NCBI GenBank assembly: GCA_022511065.1
Contig: JAFLSG010000015.1
Location: 1-46,044 of the forward strand
Source of the DNA: Prevotella sp.
GTDB lineage: Bacteria; Bacteroidota; Bacteroidia; Bacteroidales; Bacteroidaceae
Direction of reading: 5' to 3'
DNA: 46,044 nucleotides
Positions 25,719 through 33,877 of this stretch are shown one piece after another. Every line of letters starts with the position of its first letter. The stretch's first letter is position 1. A program made the position numbers and the translations under genes. The notes beneath the pieces are model-generated. The model had not been told where the DNA came from, did no database searches, and worked only from the letters and a program-made list of their open reading frames with translations.

Positions 25719-28526
25719 ATGAAAAGATTCATATACCATATTCTGCTGACCTGCGCCGTGGGGATGGGATTTGCCCTTTCCGCGCAAGCACAGGAGCAAG
25801 AACAAGAACCGGAACAAAAACAGGAAGAACGGGTCTATACAGAAGAGCATCCTCTCATCTATGAGGACGCATGGGACATGTGGCCTTACGTATTCCTCAA
25901 TGAGAGCGGTGAGCCGGAAGGATTCAACATTGACTTGCTGAAACTGATCTTCAAGGAGCTTAATATCCCCTACATCATCAAGCTGAAGCCTATGCTCGAG
26001 GCGGAGCAGGATTTGCTGGAGAAGAAATCAGACCTGATGTTCCGCATGGATGCAAACTTCACGCAAGCGGGCGATGCACTATACGGGAAATCGGTCGTAC
26101 AGATGTTCACCCACAGCATCGTGATGCCCAAGAAGCAGAAAAGTCCTATCTACACAGGAGCAGACCTCTCGCCCTACACGGTTATCGTGCGCGACGGAAG
26201 TTTCAGCCACCACATGATTCAGGAAAAGCATTGGGCAAAGAAGATTGAGCCGCTCGATGATATGAAGGAGGCTATTCTGAAAGTGAGCAACGAGGAAGGA
26301 TGCGTCATCCTGTGGAACACCATGTCGCTGAAGTGGATGATGCGGAAGTACCCGACCACCAGTCTGACCCTTGCCAACATTGACTTCCCGAATGGAGAGT
26401 ACAAGTTCATGTCGCATGACGCACGCCTGTTGGCACAGATGGACAGCGTATATACTCAGCTCCGTGCCGACGACCGTCTGCGTCCCATCCGCAACAAGTG
26501 GTTCTACCCGGAGCATAAAGAGACCGGCATCCCCTCATGGATATGGGAGCTTGCCCTCGTTCTCGCCTTTATCTCCCTCTGCACGCTGATCTATTATATT
26601 ATATATAAGGTGAGGGAACGGCGGATGACCCAAAAGGTGCGCAAGAGTAACGAGCGGTTCAACCTTGTCCTCAAGACGAGCGGACTTGCCTTCTGGATCT
26701 ACATCGTGGCAGACCAGCGGTTTACGCAGGTATCACAGGGAGGAAAACCGCTGCAGAGCATCACCTCGCTCGAATTCTCCCAGCTTTACCGCCCCGAAGA
26801 CTTCAAGCGTCTGATGCAGGCGATGGATGCAATCATCAAGCAAAAGCACGAGGCAGTCACCCTTGAGCTCAAGGCGAAGGAGAAAGCCGGTGACACGCAA
26901 GAGCGTGACTATACCGTCACCTTGTCCATACTGAGGCGCAACAAGATGGGTAAGCCTATCGCCGTGCTCTACACAAAGAACGACGTGACCGAGGAACGCC
27001 TCCGTCAGCGGAAGAACAAGGAGATGATGCTGCGCTATCGCTCCATCTTTAACACGGCGATGATTGACATGATGCACACCGACAAGGATGGTTACACCAC
27101 CGATATGAACAAACGCTCCTGCCAGACCTTCAAGATGACATTGGAGGAGGCGTTGAAATACAGAATCAACGTACATCAAGTGCTTGGTGAGCCAGATCTT
27201 GACTTGGGTAAGATTGACTATTACTACGCCACACAGACATTAGATCGGGAAGCACTGTCGCACGGGCAAGACAAGTCGGGCAGGAAGATGTATTATGAAC
27301 TGCAGTTAGTGCCCATCTACGACGCAAGTCACCAGTTAGAGTGCATCTACGGCTCGGGACGAGAAGTGACGGAAATTGCCGAGACCTACACCAAGATGAG
27401 GGAAACCACCCGCCTCATGCAGAAGGCAAACGACCAAGTGGGTAACTACATCAAGAACATCGATTACGCACTGACTTCAGGTAACATGCGTATTGTGACC
27501 TACGACATTGAAAAGCATATACTGAATATCTTCAAGAGCATTGACACCATTCAGTTCTCTCTGACACAGACACGCGCACTGAACCTAATTGATGAGGAGT
27601 TCAAGAGGGAAACCCAGCGAATCTTGACCAATATGGATAACCGCACCGCCACAAACATTCATGCGGACATCAGGACCACCATCCGGCAGAAGGACGGTAC
27701 TCCCCTCTATGTGCAACTGCACTTCATACCGCTCACCTCAAGTGACGGCGAAACGACGAGATACTTCGGAATATGCCGTGACATTTCTGAACTCAAGGCC
27801 GTTGAAGCCCGATTGGAGCAAGAGACGATACGCGCCAAGGAAATGGAGATTGCAAAGAACGACTTCCTCCGCAACATGAGCTACGAGATAAGAACACCGC
27901 TCAATTCCGTCGTGGGTTTTGCGGAACTGTTCGAGGAAGGACACCTACCCGAGGACGAAGCTATCTTCATAGAAGAAATCAAGGCAAACTCCAGCAAGTT
28001 GCTCAAGCTCGTCAATGACATTCTCTTCCTATCCCGTCTTGACGCAGGCAGAATCGAGATTAATCCCGCGAATACGGACTTTGCTGCCGCCTTCACCACC
28101 CAATGCCAGATGGTATGGATGCACCACAGGAAGGAAGGCGTGGACTATGTCGTACAGAGTCCTTACGCCAAGATGATGACCACCGATCTGGATTGCACGC
28201 ACGTCATGATGATTTTGGAGAACGTACTTACCAATGCGGTACAGCACACCACGGAAGGTAAGGTTGTGACAAGCTACGAATACGCCGACGGCAGACTCAC
28301 CATAACGGTGGAGGATACGGGTTGCGGTATTCCCGATGACCAGATTGACCACATCTTTAAGCGGTTCGTTACGGGAGCCAACAAAGGTACGGGTCTCGGA
28401 CTAAGCATCTGCAATGAGCTGACGCACTATATTGGAGGTGAAATCCACCTCAAATCCATCGTTGGAAAAGGAACGACCGTATGGTTCTCCTTCCCCTGCA
28501 CAGCTACAGAAATCGAAACCATGTAA
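25719..28526 (+). CDS. Venus-flytrap sensor kinase 3 (type A) with Tyr replacing the phospho-accepting His
   Basis: The 935-residue protein has a signal peptide (1-25), a Gln/Glu-rich stretch, and a periplasmic SBP_bac_3 (Venus-flytrap) domain (about 40-265). A membrane helix (about 274-298), PAS-like domains and a kinase core follow. The H-box reads NMSYEIRTPLNSVVGF: codon TAC at 27882-27884 encodes Y722 where histidine is required. The ATPase boxes are intact (LTNAVQHTTEG, EDTGCGIPDDQ, GTGLGLSICNEL). It is therefore predicted not to autophosphorylate on its own H-box, but could bind ATP, act in trans on a partner or serve as a ligand-responsive scaffold. The flytrap also lacks the arginine of the usual amino-acid-binding motif. 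Confidence 0.88.
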   Translation: MKRFIYHILLTCAVGMGFALSAQAQEQEQEPEQKQEERVYTEEHPLIYEDAWDMWPYVFLNESGEPEGFNIDLLKLIFKELNIPYIIKLKPMLEAEQDLLEKKSDLMFRMDANFTQAGDALYGKSVVQMFTHSIVMPKKQKSPIYTGADLSPYTVIVRDGSFSHHMIQEKHWAKKIEPLDDMKEAILKVSNEEGCVILWNTMSLKWMMRKYPTTSLTLANIDFPNGEYKFMSHDARLLAQMDSVYTQLRADDRLRPIRNKWFYPEHKETGIPSWIWELALVLAFISLCTLIYYIIYKVRERRMTQKVRKSNERFNLVLKTSGLAFWIYIVADQRFTQVSQGGKPLQSITSLEFSQLYRPEDFKRLMQAMDAIIKQKHEAVTLELKAKEKAGDTQERDYTVTLSILRRNKMGKPIAVLYTKNDVTEERLRQRKNKEMMLRYRSIFNTAMIDMMHTDKDGYTTDMNKRSCQTFKMTLEEALKYRINVHQVLGEPDLDLGKIDYYYATQTLDREALSHGQDKSGRKMYYELQLVPIYDASHQLECIYGSGREVTEIAETYTKMRETTRLMQKANDQVGNYIKNIDYALTSGNMRIVTYDIEKHILNIFKSIDTIQFSLTQTRALNLIDEEFKRETQRILTNMDNRTATNIHADIRTTIRQKDGTPLYVQLHFIPLTSSDGETTRYFGICRDISELKAVEARLEQETIRAKEMEIAKNDFLRNMSYEIRTPLNSVVGFAELFEEGHLPEDEAIFIEEIKANSSKLLKLVNDILFLSRLDAGRIEINPANTDFAAAFTTQCQMVWMHHRKEGVDYVVQSPYAKMMTTDLDCTHVMMILENVLTNAVQHTTEGKVVTSYEYADGRLTITVEDTGCGIPDDQIDHIFKRFVTGANKGTGLGLSICNELTHYIGGEIHLKSIVGKGTTVWFSFPCTATEIETM

Positions 28527-28537
28527 TTAAAGACGAC

Positions 28538-31336
28538 ATGACGAAGAAGATACTGACTACATCCATCATATTTCTGCTGACGCTCATCGGCGGTCAGTTG
28601 CCAGTCGGCGCACAGCAGAACAGGGACTACTCAGACGAACACCCGCTGATTATCGTGTGCGACTGGGACTTCCCTCCTTATGAGTTCAGCAATAACAATG
28701 GCGAGCCTGACGGATTCAACGTACAAATCCTCAGCACTATCCTAAAGCAGCTGAAGATTCCCTACAAGTTCCAGACGAAAGAGTGGATGCTCGCAACGAC
28801 TGCCTTTGAAAACAGGGAGGCCGACCTCATCTTTGATCCTACCTACAGATACCATGAGCGCCCCTATGTGAGGTCGCAAACCATCTTTAATTATTATAAG
28901 GTGAAGATTGCGATGAATCAGGAGCGCCCGCCCGTCACGCACTTGAGCGAACTGGGCGCGGAGGACACACTGGTATTGAAGAGCAACGACTACGTGACCA
29001 ACCGTATCGTGGAAGAGCGCCAGTTGGATATTCCCATCGAGTACCACTCTCCCAAAAATGCTATTGCGGGCATTGCCAACAACAAGTATGAGTATTTCAT
29101 CTGGGGAGAAGAACCACTGAAATGGAAGCTCAAGGAATTGCAGCTTGACGACGTAGAGCTTTATGACATAGACATACCCGATGGGGAAATCCGCATCGTC
29201 GGCTATGACTGGGAGCTCATCAACGCTATTGATAACGGATATGCCCGGTTGGAGCAGTCGGGAGAGTTGGAGAAGATACGCGACACATGGTTCCACCCGG
29301 AGCGCATACACAACGACACCTCGCCCATTGCCCTCTTCATCCTGATTGGAGCTGGCTTCCTCGTCGTTGTATTCGTCTTGTTGAGCCGCCTTCTCATCGC
29401 CCGCGTAAGGGTTGCCGTGGGCAACGTGGAGTCATACAACTACATGATGATGCAGGCATTGAGGATGGGCAGCTATTATGTCACCGAATATGAAGTGGAG
29501 ACTGGACGATTGAAGAATGTCTATGGCGAACAGTTGCCCAAGGAGGGAATTACCCTGCAGGAGTTTGTCAGCCACATCCATGAAGAAGACCAAGCCGATT
29601 TCCAGCGCGAGATTGACAGGATGCTGAAAAACGACAACAAGCAGGCAACGCTGAAGATACGCTGGAATGCCGGAACGCCGGAAGCTCCCATCTGGAGATA
29701 TCTGCAAGGACACACTATCGCAGAGACGGAGAAGGGGAAGATTCAGTATATCGTGAACGTGCTGAAAGATACATCGAAAGAGGTGGAGGAAGACCGCGCC
29801 AACAATGAGATGAAGAACAGATACATGCAGATGTTCGACACCAATCTCGTGGCTATGTCGTTCTATGACAGGCACGGAAAGCTCATCGACCTGAACGAGA
29901 ACATGAAGAAGCTCTGTGAGTTCGACGATGTGGGCGAGGAATATTTCCGCACCACCAATCTGTTCGACATCACTTTCTTCAAGGAACTCATCGGCCCGGA
30001 TGACCGCGATGAGGTGAATGTCTGCGAGCACATGCAATATCCCTCCTTAGGCATCGACAAGTTCGTGGAGATATGCATCCACCCAGCCTTCGAGGAAGAT
30101 GACCTATACGGTCACTACGTGGTAACGGCGCGCGACATCACGCAAGAACGCACCATGTACGTGGAGCAGTGCAAGCACGACAAGGAGATACGTAGAATCA
30201 ACAAGATTATCAGCGGATACGAGGAACAGCTGCACTACTTGCTGGAACACAGCGATATGTACGCATGGCACGCTGACTACAAGACCCGCATGATACACTT
30301 CTCGCGCTCACTGAGCGGAGAAGCAGAATTCAGCCGCACGTTAGAGGAATACCTGACCATGATGGCTGACGAGGAGAGGGATATGCAACTGATGCGGACT
30401 TCTGACTACTGGTCGTCGCCCATCAACAACATCCACTACTTCAAGGAAGCCCCCATAAGCGGTAAGCCCGCATGGTGCGCATTCAGCGGAGTACCCATCC
30501 GTGATAAAGACGGAAACCTCACAGGTCAGTTCGGCGTGATGCGTGATGTGACGCAGCTGATAGAGGCACAGGAAAAACTGAAGCAGGAGACCACTCGCGC
30601 TGAGGAGTCTGGAACGCTGAAGAGTACCTTCCTTTCCAACATGGCGCACGAGATACGCACGCCGCTCAATGCCATCGTCGGCTTCAGCGACCTGCTGACC
30701 TACGTGGATACCCGCGAAGAGCGCATGGAGTTCACCCGCATCATCCGAAACAACTGTAGCATGCTCATGCGCCTCATCGACGATATCCTGGAGGCTTCCA
30801 ACATGGGACAGGCACTTTCTATCGAGCCGGCAGAGGTGGATTTCTCCATCGTGTTCGACGATATCTGCCAGACATTGGCACAACGCGTGGAAGTATCGGG
30901 TGTGCCATTTGTCAAGGACAATCCCTACACCTCACTCGTCACCACGCTTGACAAGGGGCGTATTCAGCAGGTGCTCACCAACTTCACGACCAATGCCGTG
31001 AAATATACGCACGAAGGCCACATCAAGGTTGGTTACCGTTGCGAGCGCAGAGTGCCCACCAACCAGGAGGAAGAAACCGACGGCTTGTACTTCTATTGCG
31101 AGGACACGGGTGCCGGTATTCCAAAGGAGAAACAGGCGAGCGTATTCGAGCGTTTCGTCAAGCTCAACGACTTTGTGCAGGGAACGGGTCTCGGTCTCAG
31201 TATCTGCCACACCATTGCCACACGCTGCCATGGTAGCATCGGCGTGATGTCAGAAGGTGAGGGCCACGGCTCCACATTCTGGATGTGGATTCCCTGCGAG
31301 ATTAAGGTCAGGAAAGATGTAGGGGCAGCAGAATAA
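28538..31336 (+). CDS. Venus-flytrap sensor histidine kinase 4 (type B, no receiver)
   Basis: The start MTKKILTT at 28538 gives 932 residues with a signal peptide ending near PVGAQ. A periplasmic SBP_bac_3 domain (about 30-255, opening with DEHPLIIVCDWDFPPYEF) is followed by a membrane helix (about 262-288) and PAS domains with a coiled linker. The core has H704 in NMAHEIRTPLNAIVGF, N-box TTNAVKYTHEG, G1 CEDTGAGIPKEKQ and G2 GTGLGLSICHTI. The layout resembles a short, one-flytrap BvgS/EvgS sensor without the receiver and HPt domains. It is closest to kinase 2 in its catalytic half and to kinase 3 in its sensor. It starts 11 nt after kinase 3, and the regulator gene begins 1 nt after its stop. 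Confidence 0.9.
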   Translation: MTKKILTTSIIFLLTLIGGQLPVGAQQNRDYSDEHPLIIVCDWDFPPYEFSNNNGEPDGFNVQILSTILKQLKIPYKFQTKEWMLATTAFENREADLIFDPTYRYHERPYVRSQTIFNYYKVKIAMNQERPPVTHLSELGAEDTLVLKSNDYVTNRIVEERQLDIPIEYHSPKNAIAGIANNKYEYFIWGEEPLKWKLKELQLDDVELYDIDIPDGEIRIVGYDWELINAIDNGYARLEQSGELEKIRDTWFHPERIHNDTSPIALFILIGAGFLVVVFVLLSRLLIARVRVAVGNVESYNYMMMQALRMGSYYVTEYEVETGRLKNVYGEQLPKEGITLQEFVSHIHEEDQADFQREIDRMLKNDNKQATLKIRWNAGTPEAPIWRYLQGHTIAETEKGKIQYIVNVLKDTSKEVEEDRANNEMKNRYMQMFDTNLVAMSFYDRHGKLIDLNENMKKLCEFDDVGEEYFRTTNLFDITFFKELIGPDDRDEVNVCEHMQYPSLGIDKFVEICIHPAFEEDDLYGHYVVTARDITQERTMYVEQCKHDKEIRRINKIISGYEEQLHYLLEHSDMYAWHADYKTRMIHFSRSLSGEAEFSRTLEEYLTMMADEERDMQLMRTSDYWSSPINNIHYFKEAPISGKPAWCAFSGVPIRDKDGNLTGQFGVMRDVTQLIEAQEKLKQETTRAEESGTLKSTFLSNMAHEIRTPLNAIVGFSDLLTYVDTREERMEFTRIIRNNCSMLMRLIDDILEASNMGQALSIEPAEVDFSIVFDDICQTLAQRVEVSGVPFVKDNPYTSLVTTLDKGRIQQVLTNFTTNAVKYTHEGHIKVGYRCERRVPTNQEEETDGLYFYCEDTGAGIPKEKQASVFERFVKLNDFVQGTGLGLSICHTIATRCHGSIGVMSEGEGHGSTFWMWIPCEIKVRKDVGAAE

Positions 31337-31337
31337 G

Positions 31338-32207
31338 ATGCAGCGCAGTAAGTACATGATTGCCAATGAGCGCGACGCGCTTTGGGGACTGACGGTCACC
31401 ACGGTGGGTTATGAACTGATAGCCCCCGGCGACCCCTACCCTACGAAAGGTCACGCTGACGGCTACTATTTCCATGTAGATAAAGGGCGTATTCTCAGCG
31501 AATACCAGTTGCTTTACAACCCAGAGGGCGAGGGATGGTTTCAGAGCACCCATTGCCCGAAGACCCGCTTGAAGGCCGGTGATATGTTCCTGTTGTTTCC
31601 CAACGAATGGCATACCTATCACCCCTGCGACGATAAGGGTTGGAAGAGTTATTGGATTGGGTTCAAGGGTAAGAATATGGACGACCGCGTAAAAGCGGGA
31701 TTCCTCTCGCCGGAGAAGCCAATCTATCACGTAGGTTATTCCTCTGCTATCGAAGAACTCTACAAGCAGGCATACAAGGAAGCCCTCGAGGAGGCGGTAT
31801 ATTCGCAGCAGGCGATGGCGGGATTGGTCAATCACCTCATCGGCAAGATGTATTCGTTAGAACACACCATCGAACTTGCAAAGTTCCAGCCGCAGGTGGA
31901 TATGATAAGCAAGGCGCGCCTACAGATCAGGGAGTCGCTTGAGTCAGACCTCACCATCCAGAAATTAGCGGAGCATCTCGGCGTAAGTTACTCCAATTTC
32001 CGTAAGCTGTTCAAGGAATACACGGGCCTGTCACCCGCTACCTACCAACAGGAATTGCGCCTTTTGCGCGCCAAGGAACTGCTTACCACGACCGACTTGA
32101 GCATCAAGGAAATAGCCTACCGCCTCGGATTTGAAAGCCCAGACTATTTCTCCGCCAAGTTCAAGGCGAAGATGGGGTGCAGACCCAGTGAAATCAAAGG
32201 AAAATAA
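31338..32207 (+). CDS. AraC-family transcriptional regulator
   Basis: The 289-residue protein has an N-terminal cupin-like sensor region (about 20-165) and a C-terminal AraC DNA-binding domain (about 200-287). The two helix-turn-helix units are around LTIQKLAEHLGVSYSNFRKLF and LSIKEIAYRLGFESPDYFSAKF. It has no receiver domain. It begins 1 nt after kinase 4, so it should be co-transcribed with the kinases. It is also the only transcription factor near the rhamnose genes, which carry AraC-type operators. It could therefore be either the output of the kinase cluster or the rhamnose activator (RhaR-like); the sequence does not decide. Confidence 0.92.
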   Translation: MQRSKYMIANERDALWGLTVTTVGYELIAPGDPYPTKGHADGYYFHVDKGRILSEYQLLYNPEGEGWFQSTHCPKTRLKAGDMFLLFPNEWHTYHPCDDKGWKSYWIGFKGKNMDDRVKAGFLSPEKPIYHVGYSSAIEELYKQAYKEALEEAVYSQQAMAGLVNHLIGKMYSLEHTIELAKFQPQVDMISKARLQIRESLESDLTIQKLAEHLGVSYSNFRKLFKEYTGLSPATYQQELRLLRAKELLTTTDLSIKEIAYRLGFESPDYFSAKFKAKMGCRPSEIKGK

Positions 32208-32235
32208 GGCGACGGGACAAGATTCCCGATGAATG

Positions 32236-32277
32236 AAATAAGATGGCATCTTGTGCGCACAAGATGCCATCTTATTT
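32236..32277. terminator. Bidirectional terminator, perfect 42-bp palindrome
   Basis: Bases 32236-32256 are the exact reverse complement of 32257-32277 with no unpaired centre (GCGC at the middle). The ends AAATAAG/CTTATTT give T-rich tails on both strands. It sits between the convergent AraC regulator and nhaD genes. Confidence 0.8.
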
Positions 32278-32341
32278 TGCTAATCAGCCTTGTTATTCTA
32301 TTGCCCGACCTTGTTAAGGGCAAGGGCTGCCTTGCTCTTCC

Positions 32342-33673
32342 TTAGAAGAACAAGGTGCGCTCAAGCCAATAGACAAGGATACCGGAGAGATAGCCGACGA
32401 AGACAATCCACGTGATCTTCTTCAGATACCAGCCGAAGGTTATCTTCTCCAAGCCCATCACTACCACACCGGCGGCAGAGCCGATAATCAGCATCGAACC
32501 GCCCACACCGGCACAGTAAGCCAGGAGTTGCCAGAAGATACCATCGACCGCCATCGCACCCTCTGCGGCAACAGGATACATACCCATACAGCCTGCCACG
32601 AGCGGCACGTTATCCACAATCGAGGAGAGTACGCCGATGATGCCGTTAATCACATAATAGTTGCCCGAGAAGGCTTCGTTAAGACCGTCGCCAAGTGCGG
32701 CAAGCACACCCACTTCCTGCAAGACTGCCACAGCCATGAGGATGCCGAGGAAGAACATGATGGTGGCGAGGTCGATGCGGCTGAGGATGTCGGTGACGCG
32801 CTTCGCCATCGTATCGTCCTCCGCGGTGTTGTGGTGGAAGATTTCTGTCACCGTCCAAAGCAGTCCGAGTACGAGCAGGATGCCCATAAACGGGGGCAGG
32901 TGCGTGATGGTCTTGAATATCGGCACGAAGCAGAGGCCGCCCACGCCGAGCCAGAAGATGATATTACGTTGCGTCTTCGTGAACTGACCGACTTCGGCAG
33001 AGGCAATATGCTGCTCTTGCTCGAACTTGCCGTTGAGCGAGTATTGCAGGATGAATGCCGGAACGAGCATCGAAACGAGCGAGGGAACGAATATCTCGGT
33101 GATGACGCCCTGCGTGGTGATGACACCCTTGATCCAGAGCATGATGGTGGTCACGTCGCCGATGGGCGAGAAGGCACCGCCGGAGTTAGCGGAGATGATG
33201 ACGAGCGCAGCATAGATGAGCCGCTCTTCGCGCGCCTGCACTAATTTGCGAAGCACCATAATCATGACGATGGAGGTGGTCAAGTTGTCAAGGATAGCGG
33301 AGAGGAAGAAGGTCATGAACGCCATGCGCCACATGAGCTTTCGCTTGGAACTGGTCTTCAATGCGTCGCGCACGAAGTTGAACCCTCCGTTGGTATCGAC
33401 AATCTCAACGATGGTCATGGCTCCCATCAGGAAAAACAACGTGCCGCCCGCATCGCCGAGATGATGCTCGATGACTTCGCTGATATGATGGAGCACATCG
33501 TCGGCGGCTATCATCGGGTAATAGTCGGCGGGCCCCACCATGAGCAGCGTCCAGCAGAATACACACATAAGCAGCGCCACGGCTGCCTTGTTTACCTTCG
33601 TCACGCTCTCTAAGGCTATGCACAGATAGCCCGCACTGAATACGGTGACAATCAATAGTGTTAATGTTGACAT
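32342..33673 (-). CDS. nhaD: Sodium:proton antiporter NhaD
   Basis: The 443-residue inner-membrane protein has about twelve hydrophobic segments and belongs to the ion-transporter (IT) superfamily. It exchanges Na+ (or Li+) for H+. Family signatures are visible: GAMTIVEIVDTNGGF, FFLSAILDNLTTSIVMIMVL with the conserved Asp-Asn pair, and ISANSGGAFSPIGDVTTIMLW. It is divergent from rhaB, and its -7 box abuts a pair of rhamnose-type operator half-sites. Shared control is possible but not shown. Confidence 0.95.
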   Translation of the reverse strand: MSTLTLLIVTVFSAGYLCIALESVTKVNKAAVALLMCVFCWTLLMVGPADYYPMIAADDVLHHISEVIEHHLGDAGGTLFFLMGAMTIVEIVDTNGGFNFVRDALKTSSKRKLMWRMAFMTFFLSAILDNLTTSIVMIMVLRKLVQAREERLIYAALVIISANSGGAFSPIGDVTTIMLWIKGVITTQGVITEIFVPSLVSMLVPAFILQYSLNGKFEQEQHIASAEVGQFTKTQRNIIFWLGVGGLCFVPIFKTITHLPPFMGILLVLGLLWTVTEIFHHNTAEDDTMAKRVTDILSRIDLATIMFFLGILMAVAVLQEVGVLAALGDGLNEAFSGNYYVINGIIGVLSSIVDNVPLVAGCMGMYPVAAEGAMAVDGIFWQLLAYCAGVGGSMLIIGSAAGVVVMGLEKITFGWYLKKITWIVFVGYLSGILVYWLERTLFF

Positions 33674-33713
33674 TTTTTTAGAATAGGTTTTTAAAGTTTG
33701 TTTTAAGTTAGTG

Positions 33714-33721
33714 CAAAGGTA
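33714..33721 (-). promoter_or_regulatory. -7 box for nhaD
   Basis: On the minus strand the bases read TACCTTTG. No TTG is found at the usual distance; that position is occupied by the direct-repeat motif at 33721-33753. Confidence 0.45.
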
Positions 33722-33753
33722 ATCAAAATCGGGAATTAAAGAATCATAATCGG
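33721..33753 (+). promoter_or_regulatory. Distal pair of putative rhamnose-regulator half-sites
   Basis: AATCAAAATCGGG (33721) and AATCATAATCGG (33742) are direct repeats exactly 21 bp apart, the spacing of AraC-type half-sites. The motif (AATCA, AT-rich, TCGGG) recurs upstream of rhaD. The pair lies between nhaD and rhaB, next to the nhaD -7 box. Confidence 0.5.
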
Positions 33754-33780
33754 AGATTATTTTGCCTGCCCCCAGGCATT

Positions 33781-33817
33781 TATCAAAAAATAATGCCCAA
33801 AAATCAAATTATTGGGG
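33781..33817 (+). promoter_or_regulatory. Promoter-proximal pair of putative rhamnose-regulator half-sites (rhaB)
   Basis: TATCAAAAAATAATGCCC (33781) and AATCAAATTATTGGGG (33802) are again 21 bp apart. The second copy ends 20 nt before the rhaB -7 box, overlapping the -33 element, as in class II activation by AraC-family proteins. It is very close to the rhaD half-site AATCAAATATTCGGG, which ends 22 nt before the rhaD -7 box. Confidence 0.55.
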
Positions 33818-33845
33818 TAATCGAGGAGGCTTTTCCCTATCTTTG
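33812..33845 (+). promoter_or_regulatory. Promoter of rhaBAT
   Basis: TTG at 33812-33814 and TATCTTTG at 33838-33845 are 23 nt apart. The spacing is at the long end, in keeping with dependence on an activator. Confidence 0.6.
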
Positions 33846-33877
33846 CAGCGAAGAAGAAATACTGCTAATCAAAACCA

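Noticed and set aside
21541..32207. Hybrid two-component system (HTCS) split into pieces
   Set aside because: HTCS proteins fuse a kinase to a receiver and an AraC domain; here no receiver is present and the AraC protein has a cupin-like N-terminus of its own.
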